Positions 36,093-45,537 of a stretch of 64,000 bases of DNA are shown here, in pieces. Under the pieces are notes generated by a model. That model made no database searches and had not been told where the DNA came from. It worked only from the letters and a program-made list of their open reading frames with translations. The first letter of the stretch is position 1. Each line of letters begins with the position of its first letter. The DNA is taken from contig NZ_JABERD010000016.1 in assembly GCF_013044505.1 (NCBI RefSeq), positions 17,457 through 81,456 on the forward strand. The letters are read 5' to 3'. Source of the stretch: Streptomyces sp. S3(2020). GTDB taxonomy: Bacteria; Actinomycetota; Actinomycetes; Streptomycetales; Streptomycetaceae. Made by a program: the position numbers and the translations under genes.

Positions 36093-37364
36093 GTGCGTCG
36101 CCGTCTCATCCAGTCCACCCTCGCCGTGGTGCTGGTCGTCATCGCCGTCTTCGGCGTGAGCCTTGTCATCGTCGAGACCCGCACCATCAGCAACAGCGCG
36201 CAGGAGCGGGTCGACTCCGAGGCGGTGCGGCTGGCCAGCATCGTGGACAGCCGGCTGCTCGGGCATCAGACGGTCGACGCCCAGGTGCTGAAGGAGCAGG
36301 TCACGGGGGAGCGGTACGCCGTCATCCGGATCCCCGGCGAGCCGGTCATCGAGGTCGGCACCAAGCTCACCGGCGACGTCATCAGCGCCACGGCGACCGG
36401 CGAGGAGGGCGAGAAGGTCACCGTCCAGGAGCCCCGCTCGTCCGTGACCCGCGAGGTCGGCCGGACCCTGCTGATCATCGGGGCGGTGGCACTGCTCGCG
36501 GTGATCGCGGCCGTGCTGCTCGCCGTACGGCAGGCCAACAAGCTGGCGTCACCGCTGACCGACCTCGCCGAGACCGCGGAACGCCTCGGTTCCGGCGACC
36601 CGCGCCCCCGGCACAAGCGGTACGGCGTCCATGAGCTCGACCGGGTCGCCGACGTCCTGGACTCCTCCGCCGAGCGCATCGCCCGCATGCTCACCGCGGA
36701 GCGGCGCCTCGCCGCCGACGCCTCCCACCAGCTGCGTACGCCGCTCACCGCCCTGTCCATGCGCCTTGAGGAGATCACCCTCACCGACGACCTGGACACG
36801 GTGAAGGAAGAGGCCACCATCGCGCTCACGCAGGTGGAACGGCTGACGGACGTGGTGGAGCGGCTGCTCACCAACTCCCGCGACCCCCGTACCGGCTCCG
36901 CCGTCTCCTTCGACCTCGACGAGGTCATCCAGCAGCAGCTCGCCGAGTGGCGCCCCGCCTACCGCAGCGCGGGCCGCGCCATCGTGAGCTCCGGCAAGCG
37001 GCATCTGCGGGCGGTCGGTACCCCGGGCGCGGTGGCGCAGGTGCTGGCGGCACTGATCGAGAACTCGCTCATGCACGGCGGCGGCACGGTGGCGCTGCGG
37101 ACCCGGGTGACCGGCAACCAGGCGGTCATCGAGGTCACGGACGAGGGGCCGGGGGTGCCCGCCGATCTGGGCGCGCGGATCTTCGAGCGGGCCATCAGCG
37201 GGCGGAACTCCACGGGTATCGGCCTCGCCGTCGCCCGGGACCTCGCGGAGGCCGACGGAGGGCGCCTGGAGATGCTCCAGGCGCAGCCCGCGGTGTTCGG
37301 GCTGTTCCTGTCGCGTACGCCGGTACAGAAGCCGGCCACGGAGGCGGAACCGACCGTACGGTGA
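36093..37364 (+). CDS. Sensor histidine kinase
   Basis: 423 residues from a GTG with GGAGGGG upstream. Two membrane helices (about 8-28 and 126-148) flank a short extracellular sensor domain of about 95 residues. A HAMP linker follows, then the DHp helix with the phosphorylated His212 in DASHQLRTPLTAL. The catalytic domain has N (ALIENSLMHG), G1 (VTDEGPGVP), F and G2 (GIGLAVARD) boxes. It should phosphorylate the adjacent response regulator. Confidence 0.93.
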   Translation: MRRRLIQSTLAVVLVVIAVFGVSLVIVETRTISNSAQERVDSEAVRLASIVDSRLLGHQTVDAQVLKEQVTGERYAVIRIPGEPVIEVGTKLTGDVISATATGEEGEKVTVQEPRSSVTREVGRTLLIIGAVALLAVIAAVLLAVRQANKLASPLTDLAETAERLGSGDPRPRHKRYGVHELDRVADVLDSSAERIARMLTAERRLAADASHQLRTPLTALSMRLEEITLTDDLDTVKEEATIALTQVERLTDVVERLLTNSRDPRTGSAVSFDLDEVIQQQLAEWRPAYRSAGRAIVSSGKRHLRAVGTPGAVAQVLAALIENSLMHGGGTVALRTRVTGNQAVIEVTDEGPGVPADLGARIFERAISGRNSTGIGLAVARDLAEADGGRLEMLQAQPAVFGLFLSRTPVQKPATEAEPTVR

Positions 37365-37373
37365 CCGGGCGGC

Positions 37374-37952
37374 TCAGCCGACCCGCTGCCTGGCCCGCTG
37401 CCTCGGCCGCCGGGCCTGTGCCGCCTCCGCCTGTGCCTGTGCCGCCTCCGCCTCCGCCAGGAAGGATTCCGCGCTGGCGACCACCTCGGGCCCCGGCATG
37501 GTCTTGAACACCCACGACCGGTAGGACCAGAAACGGAACAGGGTGGCGATACCGATGCCGAGGAACTTGAAGACGTTGCTCTGGAGCGGGCTGTCCCAGC
37601 CGAAGCCGTACGTCGCCGCGTAGAGCACGCCGTTCTCGATCACCAGACCGACCGCGCTGAACAGCAGGAAGAGGATGAGCTCCCTGGTGCGGCCGCTCTT
37701 GTCGCGGTCCCGGTACGTGAAGTAGCGGAAGCCGATGTAGTTCGAGATGATCGCGACGACCGTGGCGATCACACTGGCGCGCACCACCTGGAGGTCGGTC
37801 GTGTGCCGCACCAGGTTGAAGACGAGAAGGTTGACGAGCAGACCCGCTCCGCCCACGGCGCCGAACTTGGCGGCCTCGCGCACGAGCCGGTCGACGCGCT
37901 GTCGTACCGCGCTCGGAGGCGCCGCATGAAGCGCCGAGGAACCACGTCCCAT
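37374..37952 (-). CDS. GtrA-family membrane protein
   Basis: 192 residues from the ATG at 37952; a TTG at 37991 would add 13 residues. Four membrane helices with the family motif NYIGFRYFTYRDR after helix 2 and SYRSWVFK after helix 4. GtrA proteins are thought to move or present lipid-linked sugars for cell-envelope glycosylation. A Gln/Ala/Arg-rich cytoplasmic tail (AEAAQAQAEAAQARRPRQ) ends the protein. It is convergent with the kinase gene (9 bases). Confidence 0.87.
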   Translation of the reverse strand: MGRGSSALHAAPPSAVRQRVDRLVREAAKFGAVGGAGLLVNLLVFNLVRHTTDLQVVRASVIATVVAIISNYIGFRYFTYRDRDKSGRTRELILFLLFSAVGLVIENGVLYAATYGFGWDSPLQSNVFKFLGIGIATLFRFWSYRSWVFKTMPGPEVVASAESFLAEAEAAQAQAEAAQARRPRQRARQRVG

Positions 37953-38148
37953 GGTCGTGCAAGCCCCCGTCCGTCCGGTTTCGTCAACCAAGCCATGCTA
38001 ACCACCCCCCTGTGCAAACGCTTGTGGACGAGCTCACAGATTGGGAACAGGACGTGAAGACGGGTGCGGGTTTCGGGCCAGACCGGCGGAAAACGCGTGC
38101 ATGAGGTACGGAATCCGGCCGCCTCGATGTGGCCGATACCCTAGGAGC

Positions 38149-39291
38149 GTGACGTTCCCGGTAGTCGGCATGGTCGGCGGGGGCCAGCTCGCTCGTATGA
38201 CACACGAGGCGGGCATCCCGCTCGGCATCAGGTTCAAGCTCCTCAGTGACACCCCTCAGGATTCCGCGGCGCAGGTCGTAGGCGATGTCGTCATCGGCGA
38301 CTATCGCGATCTCGACACGCTGCGTGACTTCGCGAGGGGCTGCGATGTGATCACCTTCGATCACGAACACGTACCCACCGAGCACCTCCGGGCGCTGGAG
38401 GCGGACGGCATCCCCGTGCGCCCCGGGCCCGACGCGCTGGTGCACGCCCAGGACAAGGGCGTGATGCGAGCGAGGCTCGACGCGATCGGGGTGCCGTGCC
38501 CACGGCACCGGATCGTCAGCGACCCGGCTGATGTGGTCGCCTTCGCGGAAGAAGAGGGGGACGGCTTCCCGGTCGTCCTCAAGACCGTCCGCGGCGGCTA
38601 CGACGGCAAGGGCGTGTGGGTCGTCGACTCGCTGGAGGAGGCCGCCGACCCCTTCCGGGCCGGTGTCCCGGTCCTCGCGGAGGAGAAGGTCGACTTCGTC
38701 CGCGAGCTCGCCGCCAATGTCGTACGGTCGCCGCACGGCCAGGCCGTCGCCTACCCGGTGGTGGAGTCCCAGCAGGTCAACGGCGTCTGCGACACCGTGA
38801 TCGCCCCGGCGCCCGACCTGGACCCGGCCCTCGCGCTCAAGGCCGAGGAGATGGCGCTCAGCATCGCCAAGGAACTGGACGTGGTCGGCCACCTCGCCGT
38901 CGAACTGTTCCAGACCCGCGACGGGCGCATCCTCGTCAACGAGCTCGCGATGCGCCCGCACAACTCCGGCCACTGGTCGATGGACGGCGCGATCACCTCC
39001 CAGTTCGCCAACCACGTCCGGGCCGTCCTGGACCTGCCCCTCGGCGACCCGCGCCCCCGCGCGAAGTGGACGGTCATGGCGAACGTCCTCGGCGGCGACT
39101 ACCCGGACATGTACTCCGCGTACCTGCACTGCATGGCCCGCGACCCCCAGCTCAAGATCCACATGTACGGCAAGGACGTGAAGCCCGGCCGCAAGGTCGG
39201 CCACGTCAACACCTACGGCGACGACCTCGACGACGTGCTGGAGCGCGCCCGTCACGCAGCCGGCTACCTGAGAGGCACGATCACCGAATGA
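38149..39291 (+). CDS. purK: N5-carboxyaminoimidazole ribonucleotide synthase
   Basis: 380 residues. ATP-grasp enzyme that carboxylates aminoimidazole ribonucleotide in purine synthesis. The N-terminus [14 protein letters not shown] is typical. [18 protein letters not shown] carries the ATP-grasp Lys and loop, and [13 protein letters not shown] is the metal-binding C-terminal motif. The GTG at 38149 lies only one base after GGAG, too close for normal use; a TACCCT element 7 bases upstream suggests a leaderless mRNA. The stop overlaps the purE start (ATGA). Confidence 0.95.
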   Translation: MTFPVVGMVGGGQLARMTHEAGIPLGIRFKLLSDTPQDSAAQVVGDVVIGDYRDLDTLRDFARGCDVITFDHEHVPTEHLRALEADGIPVRPGPDALVHAQDKGVMRARLDAIGVPCPRHRIVSDPADVVAFAEEEGDGFPVVLKTVRGGYDGKGVWVVDSLEEAADPFRAGVPVLAEEKVDFVRELAANVVRSPHGQAVAYPVVESQQVNGVCDTVIAPAPDLDPALALKAEEMALSIAKELDVVGHLAVELFQTRDGRILVNELAMRPHNSGHWSMDGAITSQFANHVRAVLDLPLGDPRPRAKWTVMANVLGGDYPDMYSAYLHCMARDPQLKIHMYGKDVKPGRKVGHVNTYGDDLDDVLERARHAAGYLRGTITE

Positions 39292-39818
39292 GCCCCGTTG
39301 TTGGCATCGTCATGGGGTCGGACTCCGACTGGCCCGTCATGGAGGCCGCCGCCCAGGCACTCGACGAGTTCGAGATCGAGTACGAGGTCGACGTCGTCTC
39401 CGCCCACCGGATGCCGCGCGAGATGATCGCGTACGGCGAGGAGGCGGCCGGGCGGGGCATCAAGGTGATCATCGCGGGCGCCGGGGGAGCGGCCCATCTC
39501 CCCGGCATGCTCGCCTCCGTCACCCCGCTGCCCGTCATCGGCGTCCCGGTGCCGCTGAAATACCTCGACGGTATGGACTCGCTGCTCTCCATCGTGCAGA
39601 TGCCGGCCGGCGTCCCGGTCGCCACCGTCTCCGTCGCCGGCGCCCGCAACGCGGGTCTGCTCGCCGCCCGGATCCTCGCCGCCCACGACGAGGAACTCCT
39701 CGGCCGGATGAAGGAGTTCCAGCAGGAGCTCAACGACCAGGCCACCGACAAGGGCAAGCGGCTGCGCGCCAAGGTCGAGGCGCCGGGCAACGGCTTCGGC
39801 TTCGGTTCGGCGAAGTGA
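39288..39818 (+). CDS. purE: N5-carboxyaminoimidazole ribonucleotide mutase
   Basis: 176 residues. Converts N5-CAIR to CAIR, using the general-acid His in VVSAHRMP (about 44). GSDSDW phosphate loop and [14 protein letters not shown] substrate loop are intact. It is coupled with purK upstream; its own stop overlaps the start of the dipeptidase gene (GTGA), so the dipeptidase is in the same transcription unit although it is not a purine enzyme. Confidence 0.96.
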   Translation: MSPVVGIVMGSDSDWPVMEAAAQALDEFEIEYEVDVVSAHRMPREMIAYGEEAAGRGIKVIIAGAGGAAHLPGMLASVTPLPVIGVPVPLKYLDGMDSLLSIVQMPAGVPVATVSVAGARNAGLLAARILAAHDEELLGRMKEFQQELNDQATDKGKRLRAKVEAPGNGFGFGSAK

Positions 39819-41002
39819 CCGCCCTGTCCTCGGCGGCGACGGCCCGCGAACTCCTCGCCGAGTTCCCGGTCGTCGACGGCCACAACGACCTGCCCTGGGC
39901 GCTGCGCGAACAGGTCCGCTACGACCTCGACGCCCGCGACATCGCCACCGACCAGAGTGCCCACCTCCACACCGACCTCGCACGACTGCGGGCCGGTGGC
40001 GTGGGCGCGCAGTACTGGTCGGTGTACGTCCGCTCCGATCTGCCCGGCGCGGTGCCGGCGACGCTGGAACAGATCGACTGCGTACGGCAGTTGATCGACC
40101 GGCACCCGGACGCGCTGCGGGCCGCGCTGACGGCGGCGGACATGGAGGCGGCGCGTGCGGAGGGCCGTATCGCCTCCCTGATGGGGGCCGAGGGCGGGCA
40201 CTCCATCGCCAACTCCCTCGCCACGCTACGCGCGTTGTACGCGCTCGGCGTGCGCTACATGACCCTCACCCACAACGACAACAACGACTGGGCGGACTCC
40301 GCGACCGACGCGCCGCGCGTCGGCGGCCTGTCGGCCTTCGGCCGTACCGTGGTGCGGGAGATGAACCGCGAGGGCATGCTCGTCGACCTCTCGCACGTGG
40401 CGGCGACGACGATGCGGGACGCGCTGGACACCTCCGAGGCTCCGGTGATCTTCTCCCACTCCTCGTCCAGGTCGGTCTGCGACCATCCGCGCAACATCCC
40501 CGACGACATCCTGGAACGGCTGCCCGGCAACGGCGGCATGGCGATGGTGACGTTCGTGCCGAAGTTCGTGCTCCAGGCCGCGGTCGACTGGACCGCCGCC
40601 GCGGACCAGAACATGAGCGCCCACGGCTTCCACCACCTCGCGACCACCGCCGCCGCCATGGAGGTGCACCGCGCCTTCGAGGAACGGCACCCACGCCCGA
40701 TCGCCACGGTGTCCACCGTCGCCGACCACCTGGACCACATGCGCGAGGTGGCGGGCATCGACCACCTGGGCATCGGCGGCGACTACGACGGCACCGCCTT
40801 CACCCCCGACGGCCTCGGCGACGTCTCCGGCTACCCGAACCTGATCGCGGAGCTCCTCGACCGCGGCTGGTCCAGGTCCGACCTCGCCAAGCTCACATGG
40901 CAGAACGCGGTACGGGTCCTGGGCGCGGCGGAGGACGTGGCACGGGAGCTCCGGGTGACGCGCGCACCGTCCAACGCGACCATCGAGTCGCTCGACGCCT
41001 GA
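39815..41002 (+). CDS. Zinc dipeptidase, M19 (renal dipeptidase) family
   Basis: 395 residues from a GTG overlapping the purE stop. Binuclear zinc ligands: His23 and Asp25 in VDGHNDLPW, the bridging Glu in MGAEGGH, His in LVDLSHVA and His in IFSHSSSR; the catalytic Asp lies in GIGGDYDG. No signal peptide, so it is probably cytoplasmic. It hydrolyses dipeptides, often with D-residues at the C-terminus. I recall that a close Streptomyces coelicolor homologue has been structurally studied as the bacterial relative of human renal dipeptidase. It is followed by a degenerate paralogue. Confidence 0.94.
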   Translation: MTALSSAATARELLAEFPVVDGHNDLPWALREQVRYDLDARDIATDQSAHLHTDLARLRAGGVGAQYWSVYVRSDLPGAVPATLEQIDCVRQLIDRHPDALRAALTAADMEAARAEGRIASLMGAEGGHSIANSLATLRALYALGVRYMTLTHNDNNDWADSATDAPRVGGLSAFGRTVVREMNREGMLVDLSHVAATTMRDALDTSEAPVIFSHSSSRSVCDHPRNIPDDILERLPGNGGMAMVTFVPKFVLQAAVDWTAAADQNMSAHGFHHLATTAAAMEVHRAFEERHPRPIATVSTVADHLDHMREVAGIDHLGIGGDYDGTAFTPDGLGDVSGYPNLIAELLDRGWSRSDLAKLTWQNAVRVLGAAEDVARELRVTRAPSNATIESLDA

Positions 41003-41147
41003 CGGACACATGCAGGGGACCCTGCGCGAAGAGGCCGGTGACGGGGCGTACCCCCGAACGCCCCGCTCACCAGGAAGCCCTCCGTCCGCCGTGCGACGGT
41101 GACCGTACTGCTGATCTCGCCGCCGATCACGACGTACGGAGCCCGCC

Positions 41148-42266
41148 ATGGCAGACCTCCAGGACGAACTGCACACCACCAGCGAGGTCGGCCGGCTCGA
41201 CGACCTGCCCGACCCGTTCGTCGAGCCGGAGCCCTACACGCCGGTCTCCGACCCGGACACCGAGCCCCTGGAGCGGGCGCACGCCATCCTCGCCGCGCAT
41301 CCCGTCGCCGACGGGTACAGCGGGCTGCCGTGGGCGCTGAGGCATCTGCCGTGGTTCGACCTGGAACTCGGCGAGAGCTCCGTCGACACGGACGTGCCAC
41401 GGCTGCGGGAGGGGCATGTCGGCGCGCTGTTCTGGTCGCTGCATCTGCCCGAGAGCCTCGGCGGCGACCGGGCCGTCGGCGCCACGCTGGAGCAACTGGA
41501 CCTGGTGAAGACCGTCGTGCGGAGCCATCCGGAGGGGCTACGGCTCGCCCGTACCGCCGGGGAGACCGCCGACGTGCGGCACTGCGGCCGGGTCGCCGTG
41601 CTGCTCGGGCCCGCCGGCGCGGCCGCGCTCGGTGACTCGCTCGGCATCCTGCGCTCGCTGCACGCCCTCGGCCTGCGCGTGCTCACCCTGTCCGGCGCGA
41701 CCTGGGCGAGCGAGGCGGGGCTGACCCGGTTCGGGGAGGAGGTGCTGCGCGAGATGAACCGGCTCGGTGTGCTCGCCGACGTCTCCGGCGCCTCCGCCGA
41801 CACCGTCCGCCGCGCCCTGGCCGTCTCCAAGGCGCCGGTCGTGTGCACCCGCTCCGCCGCCCGCGCGCTGCGCCCCCACCCGGCCAATCTCCCCGACGAG
41901 CTGCTCACCGAGCTGGGTGCCGCCAAGGGGCTGTGCATGGTGCCGCTCACCGCCGAGCAGACCGGCCCGTCCGTCCGGGACGTCGCCGACCATCTCGACC
42001 ACGTCCGCACCCTCGCGGGCGCCGGGTGCGTGGGCCTGTCCGGTACCTATGACGCCGGGACCGCCCACCCGCAGGACCTCGCCGACGCCTCCTGCTATCC
42101 GCACCTCATCGCCGAACTGCTGCGCCGCGGCTGGTCCGAGTCCGACATCGCCCTGCTGGCCTGGGGCAACGTCCAGCGTGTGCTGCGCGGCGCCGACTTC
42201 GCGGCCCGCGCGGCCCGGGAGCGCCGCGAGCCGTCGACGGCGAAGATCTCCGACCTCGACGGCTGA
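41148..42266 (+). CDS. M19-dipeptidase paralogue lacking all zinc ligands (predicted pseudoenzyme)
   Basis: 372 residues, full length and co-linear with the preceding dipeptidase. Every metal position is replaced: GHND becomes GYSG, GAEGGH becomes GPAGAA, DLSH becomes DVSG, FSHSS becomes CTRSA, and GGDYDG becomes SGTYDAG. The scaffold is well kept (PWALR, VLREMNRLGVL, PHLIAELLRRGWSE, LAWGNVQRVL), so it is not a decaying frame. A 45-residue acidic N-terminal extension is added. It may be a regulatory or structural partner of the active enzyme, or have a metal-free function. It has its own start, 146 bases downstream. Confidence 0.88.
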   Translation: MADLQDELHTTSEVGRLDDLPDPFVEPEPYTPVSDPDTEPLERAHAILAAHPVADGYSGLPWALRHLPWFDLELGESSVDTDVPRLREGHVGALFWSLHLPESLGGDRAVGATLEQLDLVKTVVRSHPEGLRLARTAGETADVRHCGRVAVLLGPAGAAALGDSLGILRSLHALGLRVLTLSGATWASEAGLTRFGEEVLREMNRLGVLADVSGASADTVRRALAVSKAPVVCTRSAARALRPHPANLPDELLTELGAAKGLCMVPLTAEQTGPSVRDVADHLDHVRTLAGAGCVGLSGTYDAGTAHPQDLADASCYPHLIAELLRRGWSESDIALLAWGNVQRVLRGADFAARAARERREPSTAKISDLDG

Positions 42267-42378
42267 GCGCTCCGCTGGACGTACGGCCAGGGGCCGTTGT
42301 CCGTCCGCGGCGCCGTGGTGGCCGACGTCGCGGACCCGCTTGGCCGACGGCCGTCGCCGACGGCCGTCGCCACGGCTC

Positions 42379-42762
42379 CTACCCGTGCTCGATCCGGCAG
42401 AGGCAGAACGGGTGCCCTGCCGGATCGGCATACACCCGGAAGTCGTCCGCGTCCGCCACGAGCAGAGGCCGCGCCCCGAGCCCGAGCACCGCCTTCTCCG
42501 CCGCGTCGACCTCCTCCCAGGTGGACCCGGCGTCGAGGTCCAGGTGGAACTGCTGGGCGTTGCCGCCCTCGCGCGGCCAGGCGGGCGGCTGGAAGTCCGG
42601 CTCCCGGTTGAAGGCCAGCCGTGGCACGCCGGGTGCCTCCAGGACCACCCAGTCCGCGTCCTCCGCGCGGGGCGTGCCGCCCACGATCGCCGCGTAGAAC
42701 CCGGCGAGGGCGAGCGGGTCGGGGCAGTCGATCACGACGGAACGGAAACGAGCCACGGTCAC
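42379..42762 (-). CDS. VOC-superfamily (glyoxalase-like) protein, second of pair
   Basis: 127 residues from a GTG with GGAGGG at six bases. Two beta-alpha-beta-beta-beta modules: SVVIDCPDPLALAGFYAAIVGG and the C-terminal FRVYADPAGHPFCLC. The QQFHLDLD motif supplies a His that is a usual metal ligand. The type is common among actinobacterial glyoxalase/bleomycin-resistance-like proteins of unknown substrate. It follows a paralogue with a 17-base gap; the pair is divergent from an ABATE/CGNR regulator gene. Confidence 0.87.
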   Translation of the reverse strand: MTVARFRSVVIDCPDPLALAGFYAAIVGGTPRAEDADWVVLEAPGVPRLAFNREPDFQPPAWPREGGNAQQFHLDLDAGSTWEEVDAAEKAVLGLGARPLLVADADDFRVYADPAGHPFCLCRIEHG

Positions 42763-42779
42763 GGCGGACCCTCCAGATG

Positions 42780-43142
42780 TCAGCAGGCGCACAGACAGAA
42801 CGGGTGCCCCGCCGGGTCCGCGTACACACGCCAGGCGCGGGAGCGGTCGGCGGTGTCCAGCGGCCGGGCGCCGAGCGCCAGCACCCCCTTCTCGGCCGCG
42901 TCCAGGTCGTCGACGGTCAGGTCCAGGTGGAACTGCTGAGAGTTGTGGTCCGCGCGCGGCCACTCGGGCGGTACGAACCCGGAGGCTGCCTGGAAGGACA
43001 GCGACTGTCCGCCGGGCACCTTCAGGTCCACCCACTCGCCGTCGCCCTCGACGGTGCCGCCCAGTACCTCGGCGTAGAAACCGGCCAGCGCACGGGGGTC
43101 CGGACAGTCCAGGACGACGACGCCCAGTGTGGCGAGAGCCAT
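42780..43142 (-). CDS. VOC-superfamily (glyoxalase-like) protein, first of pair
   Basis: 120 residues from the ATG at 43142 with GAGGAGG upstream. Same fold and motifs as its neighbour (VVVLDCPDPRALAGFYAEVLGG, NSQQFHLDLTV, RVYADPAGHPFCLC), showing a tandem duplication. The upstream spacer of 90 bases to the divergent regulator holds a GTAACCG/CGGTTAC palindrome. Possible roles are detoxification or sequestration of an electrophile or antibiotic; the substrate is unknown. Confidence 0.87.
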   Translation of the reverse strand: MALATLGVVVLDCPDPRALAGFYAEVLGGTVEGDGEWVDLKVPGGQSLSFQAASGFVPPEWPRADHNSQQFHLDLTVDDLDAAEKGVLALGARPLDTADRSRAWRVYADPAGHPFCLCAC

Positions 43143-43162
43143 GACTTCCTCCTCGAAGCGGG

Positions 43163-43198
43163 GGTTACCGCCAGAAGCGGGTAACCGGTAACGGTTAC
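43163..43198. promoter_or_regulatory. Candidate operator of the VOC/ABATE-CGNR divergon
   Basis: GTAACCG-GTAA-CGGTTAC (43181-43198) is a perfect inverted repeat, and a further GGTTACC half-site lies at 43163-43169; GGTAAC recurs close to the regulator start. The repeated GGTAAC unit in the 90-base divergent spacer suggests cooperative binding of a dimeric regulator that controls both directions. Confidence 0.55.
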
Positions 43199-43232
43199 TG
43201 CATGCTGCCCCATTGGAGGTAACGTCGCAAGC

Positions 43233-43733
43233 ATGAGTGAACGATCGGCCGCGCCGGGGGGCCTGGCTCTGCTGGAGTCCCTGGTCAACACCCTCGACAT
43301 CGAGTCGGGCGCCGACGTGCTCGACACGGCGGACGGCCGGGCGCGCTTCGGACTCCCGGAGGAACAGGTCGGACACGCTCGTGAGCTGCGCGAATCACTG
43401 CGCGCGACCCTCCTCGCGCACGCCGGCCACCCGCCGCACCGCGCGGTGACCCCCCTGGGCGAGCTGCTGGCGGCGGCGCCGCTGGTCGTGACGGTCGACG
43501 CGGGCGACGGCTCGGCCGCGCTCGCGCCCGCCGACGGGGCGCCGCTGCTCTCCCGGGTCGCGGCGGCCGTCGCCGAGGCCCTGGTCGCGGGGACCTGGCC
43601 GCGGCTGAAGGCCTGCCAGGCAGCCGACTGCCACTGGGCCTACTACGACCGCAGCCCCGCGGGCCGGGGCCGCTGGTGCTCGATGCAGGTGTGCGGGGCA
43701 CGCGCGAAGATGCGGCGCTACCGGGCGAGGTAG
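43233..43733 (+). CDS. ABATE-domain/CGNR zinc-finger regulator
   Basis: 166 residues. The N-terminal ABATE region (LVNTLDIESGADVLDT...) is followed by a C-terminal CGNR-type zinc finger: CQAADCHWAYYDRSPAGRGRWC with the last part MQVCGARAKMRRYR. The usual CGNR is CGAR here. These proteins are predicted stress-responsive DNA-binding regulators. The divergent VOC genes and GGTAAC repeats make it the probable regulator of that pair. Confidence 0.87.
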   Translation: MSERSAAPGGLALLESLVNTLDIESGADVLDTADGRARFGLPEEQVGHARELRESLRATLLAHAGHPPHRAVTPLGELLAAAPLVVTVDAGDGSAALAPADGAPLLSRVAAAVAEALVAGTWPRLKACQAADCHWAYYDRSPAGRGRWCSMQVCGARAKMRRYRAR

Positions 43734-44003
43734 CACCGCACGGTCAGTCCTGTCCGACGGACGACCGGTCCGGCGCGATCGCGCACCGCCCGGCCCGCAG
43801 GAGATGCCGCTGCTCGGCGGGCGGCGTGACGGTTGTCATCCGGGGGCTCCCCGAAAGCGGTTCCCGTGGCGATGCCGGGGCGTGGAGAATGGGGCGCGGC
43901 GCCGGTCCGGCCGACTGAGCCTCGGCCGGACCGGCGTTCGCCTGCCGCCGTGCGACCCGTGGTGGGGATGAACCCCGCGCGAAGGCCCCCGCCCGGCTGT
44001 CGC

Positions 44004-45347
44004 TCAGGCCGTCGGCCGGCCCATCGCCCGGAACGACCACCCGGCCTTGCGCCACACCTCCGGGTCGAGCGCGTTGCGCCCGTCGAGGATCAGCCGGGTC
44101 GCGGCGACCTCGCCCAGCGCCGCCGGGTCCAGCTCGCGGAACTCCCGCCACTCCGTCAGATGCAGCACGACGTCGGCACCCCGGACCGCCTCGACGGCGG
44201 AGTCGGCGTACCCGAGCGTCGGGAAGACCTGACGGGCGTTCCCCATGCCCTTCGGGTCGTACACCGTCACCTGGCCGCCCTGGAGGTGGATCTGCCCTGC
44301 GACGTTCAGCGCGGGCGAGTCCCGGACGTCGTCCGAGTCGGGCTTGAAGGTGGCACCGAGCACCGCGACCCGCTTGCCGAGGAACGACCCGCCCCCGAGC
44401 GCCTCCCGGGCCAGCTCCACCATCTGCCCGCGCTGGCGCATGTTGATCGAGTCGATCTCGCGCAGGAAGGACAGTGCCTGGTCCGCGCCGAGCTCACCGG
44501 CGCGCGCCAGGAAGGCCCGGATGTCCTTGGGCAGACAGCCGCCGCCGAAGCCGATGCCGGCCCGCAGGTACTTCCGGCCGATCCGGTCGTCGTACCCGAT
44601 GGCCTCGGCCAGCTTGGCGACATCGCCGCCCGCGGCCTCGCACACCTCGGCCATCGCGTTGATGAAGGAGATCTTCGTGGCGAGGAAGGAGTTCGCCGAG
44701 GTCTTCACCAGCTCGGCGGTCGGGAAGTCGGTCACGACGAACGGCGTTCCCTCGCCGACGGGCGTCGCGTACACCTCGCGCAGCAGCTTCTCGGCCCGCT
44801 CACTGCGCACGCCGACCACGATCCGGTCGGGGTGCAGGGTGTCGCCGACGGCGAAGCCCTCGCGCAGGAACTCCGGGTTCCAGGCCAGCTCGGCGTCCGC
44901 GCCGGCGGGCGCGTTCTCGGCCAGGTAGGCGGCGAGGCGGTCGGCGGAACCGACGGGGACGGTGGACTTGCCGACGACGAGGGCGGGGCCCGTGAGGTGC
45001 GGTGCGAGGGAGGCGATGGCGGATTCGACGTAGGACATGTCCGCGGCGTACTCGCCGTGCCGCTGCGGAGTGTTCACGCAGACGAAGTGGACGTCACCGA
45101 ACGCGCCGAGCTCGGCGAAGTCCATGGTGAAGCGGAGCCGCCCGGTGGAGCCCTCGATACCGGCGACGTGCTTGCGCAGCAGGTCCTCCAGGCCGGGCTC
45201 GTACATGGGGACCTCGCCGCGCTGGAGCATGGCGATCTTCTCCGGTACGACATCGAGCCCCAGCACCTCGAAACCGAGCTCGGCCATGGCCGCGGCGTGG
45301 GTGGCGCCGAGATAGCCGGTGCCGATCACGGTGATCTTGAGGCTCAT
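44004..45347 (-). CDS. UDP-glucose 6-dehydrogenase
   Basis: 447 residues. Oxidises UDP-glucose to UDP-glucuronate with two NAD+. Rossmann motif GTGYLG near the N-terminus, VVGKSTVPVGS, the NPEFLREG loop, and the catalytic Cys in GFGGGCLPKD. C-terminal domain with GATFKPDSDDVRDSPA. ATG with GGAG at six bases. Provides uronic acid precursor for cell-wall or exopolysaccharide glycopolymers, in keeping with the LCP and glycosyltransferase genes further along. The 270-base gap after it (43734-44003) holds nothing recognisable. Confidence 0.94.
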   Translation of the reverse strand: MSLKITVIGTGYLGATHAAAMAELGFEVLGLDVVPEKIAMLQRGEVPMYEPGLEDLLRKHVAGIEGSTGRLRFTMDFAELGAFGDVHFVCVNTPQRHGEYAADMSYVESAIASLAPHLTGPALVVGKSTVPVGSADRLAAYLAENAPAGADAELAWNPEFLREGFAVGDTLHPDRIVVGVRSERAEKLLREVYATPVGEGTPFVVTDFPTAELVKTSANSFLATKISFINAMAEVCEAAGGDVAKLAEAIGYDDRIGRKYLRAGIGFGGGCLPKDIRAFLARAGELGADQALSFLREIDSINMRQRGQMVELAREALGGGSFLGKRVAVLGATFKPDSDDVRDSPALNVAGQIHLQGGQVTVYDPKGMGNARQVFPTLGYADSAVEAVRGADVVLHLTEWREFRELDPAALGEVAATRLILDGRNALDPEVWRKAGWSFRAMGRPTA

Positions 45348-45483
45348 GGATGCTCCAGAGAGGGACGTCGTCGGTTGCGCTGCCCGATCCTAGTAGGGGC
45401 GTGGCGGGGCCCCTCGGCGGGCAGCTTTCCCTCTGTCGCCAAGCTCACGTATCACTCCCGTGGGCGGGCCCCTAAAATTTGAG

Positions 45484-45497
45484 TTACTTAACGGTAA
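45484..45497. promoter_or_regulatory. Possible operator/AT-rich promoter region of acyl-CoA dehydrogenase gene
   Basis: TTACTTAACGGTAA, an imperfect palindrome (TTAC-N6-GTAA), lies in an unusually AT-rich patch 40 bases before the acyl-CoA dehydrogenase start. It could be a TetR- or GntR-type site controlling fatty-acid oxidation; this is weak evidence. Confidence 0.3.
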
Positions 45498-45537
45498 TTA
45501 GCGTCGGCAACGCAGCGCATTTGGAGCGTGAGACACC

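Noticed and set aside
42340..42375. Two tandem CGACGGCCGTCGC units after the pseudo-dipeptidase gene
   Set aside because: Short, GC-rich and within the range expected by chance in this genome; could be a weak terminator, but no clear stem with loop could be fixed.
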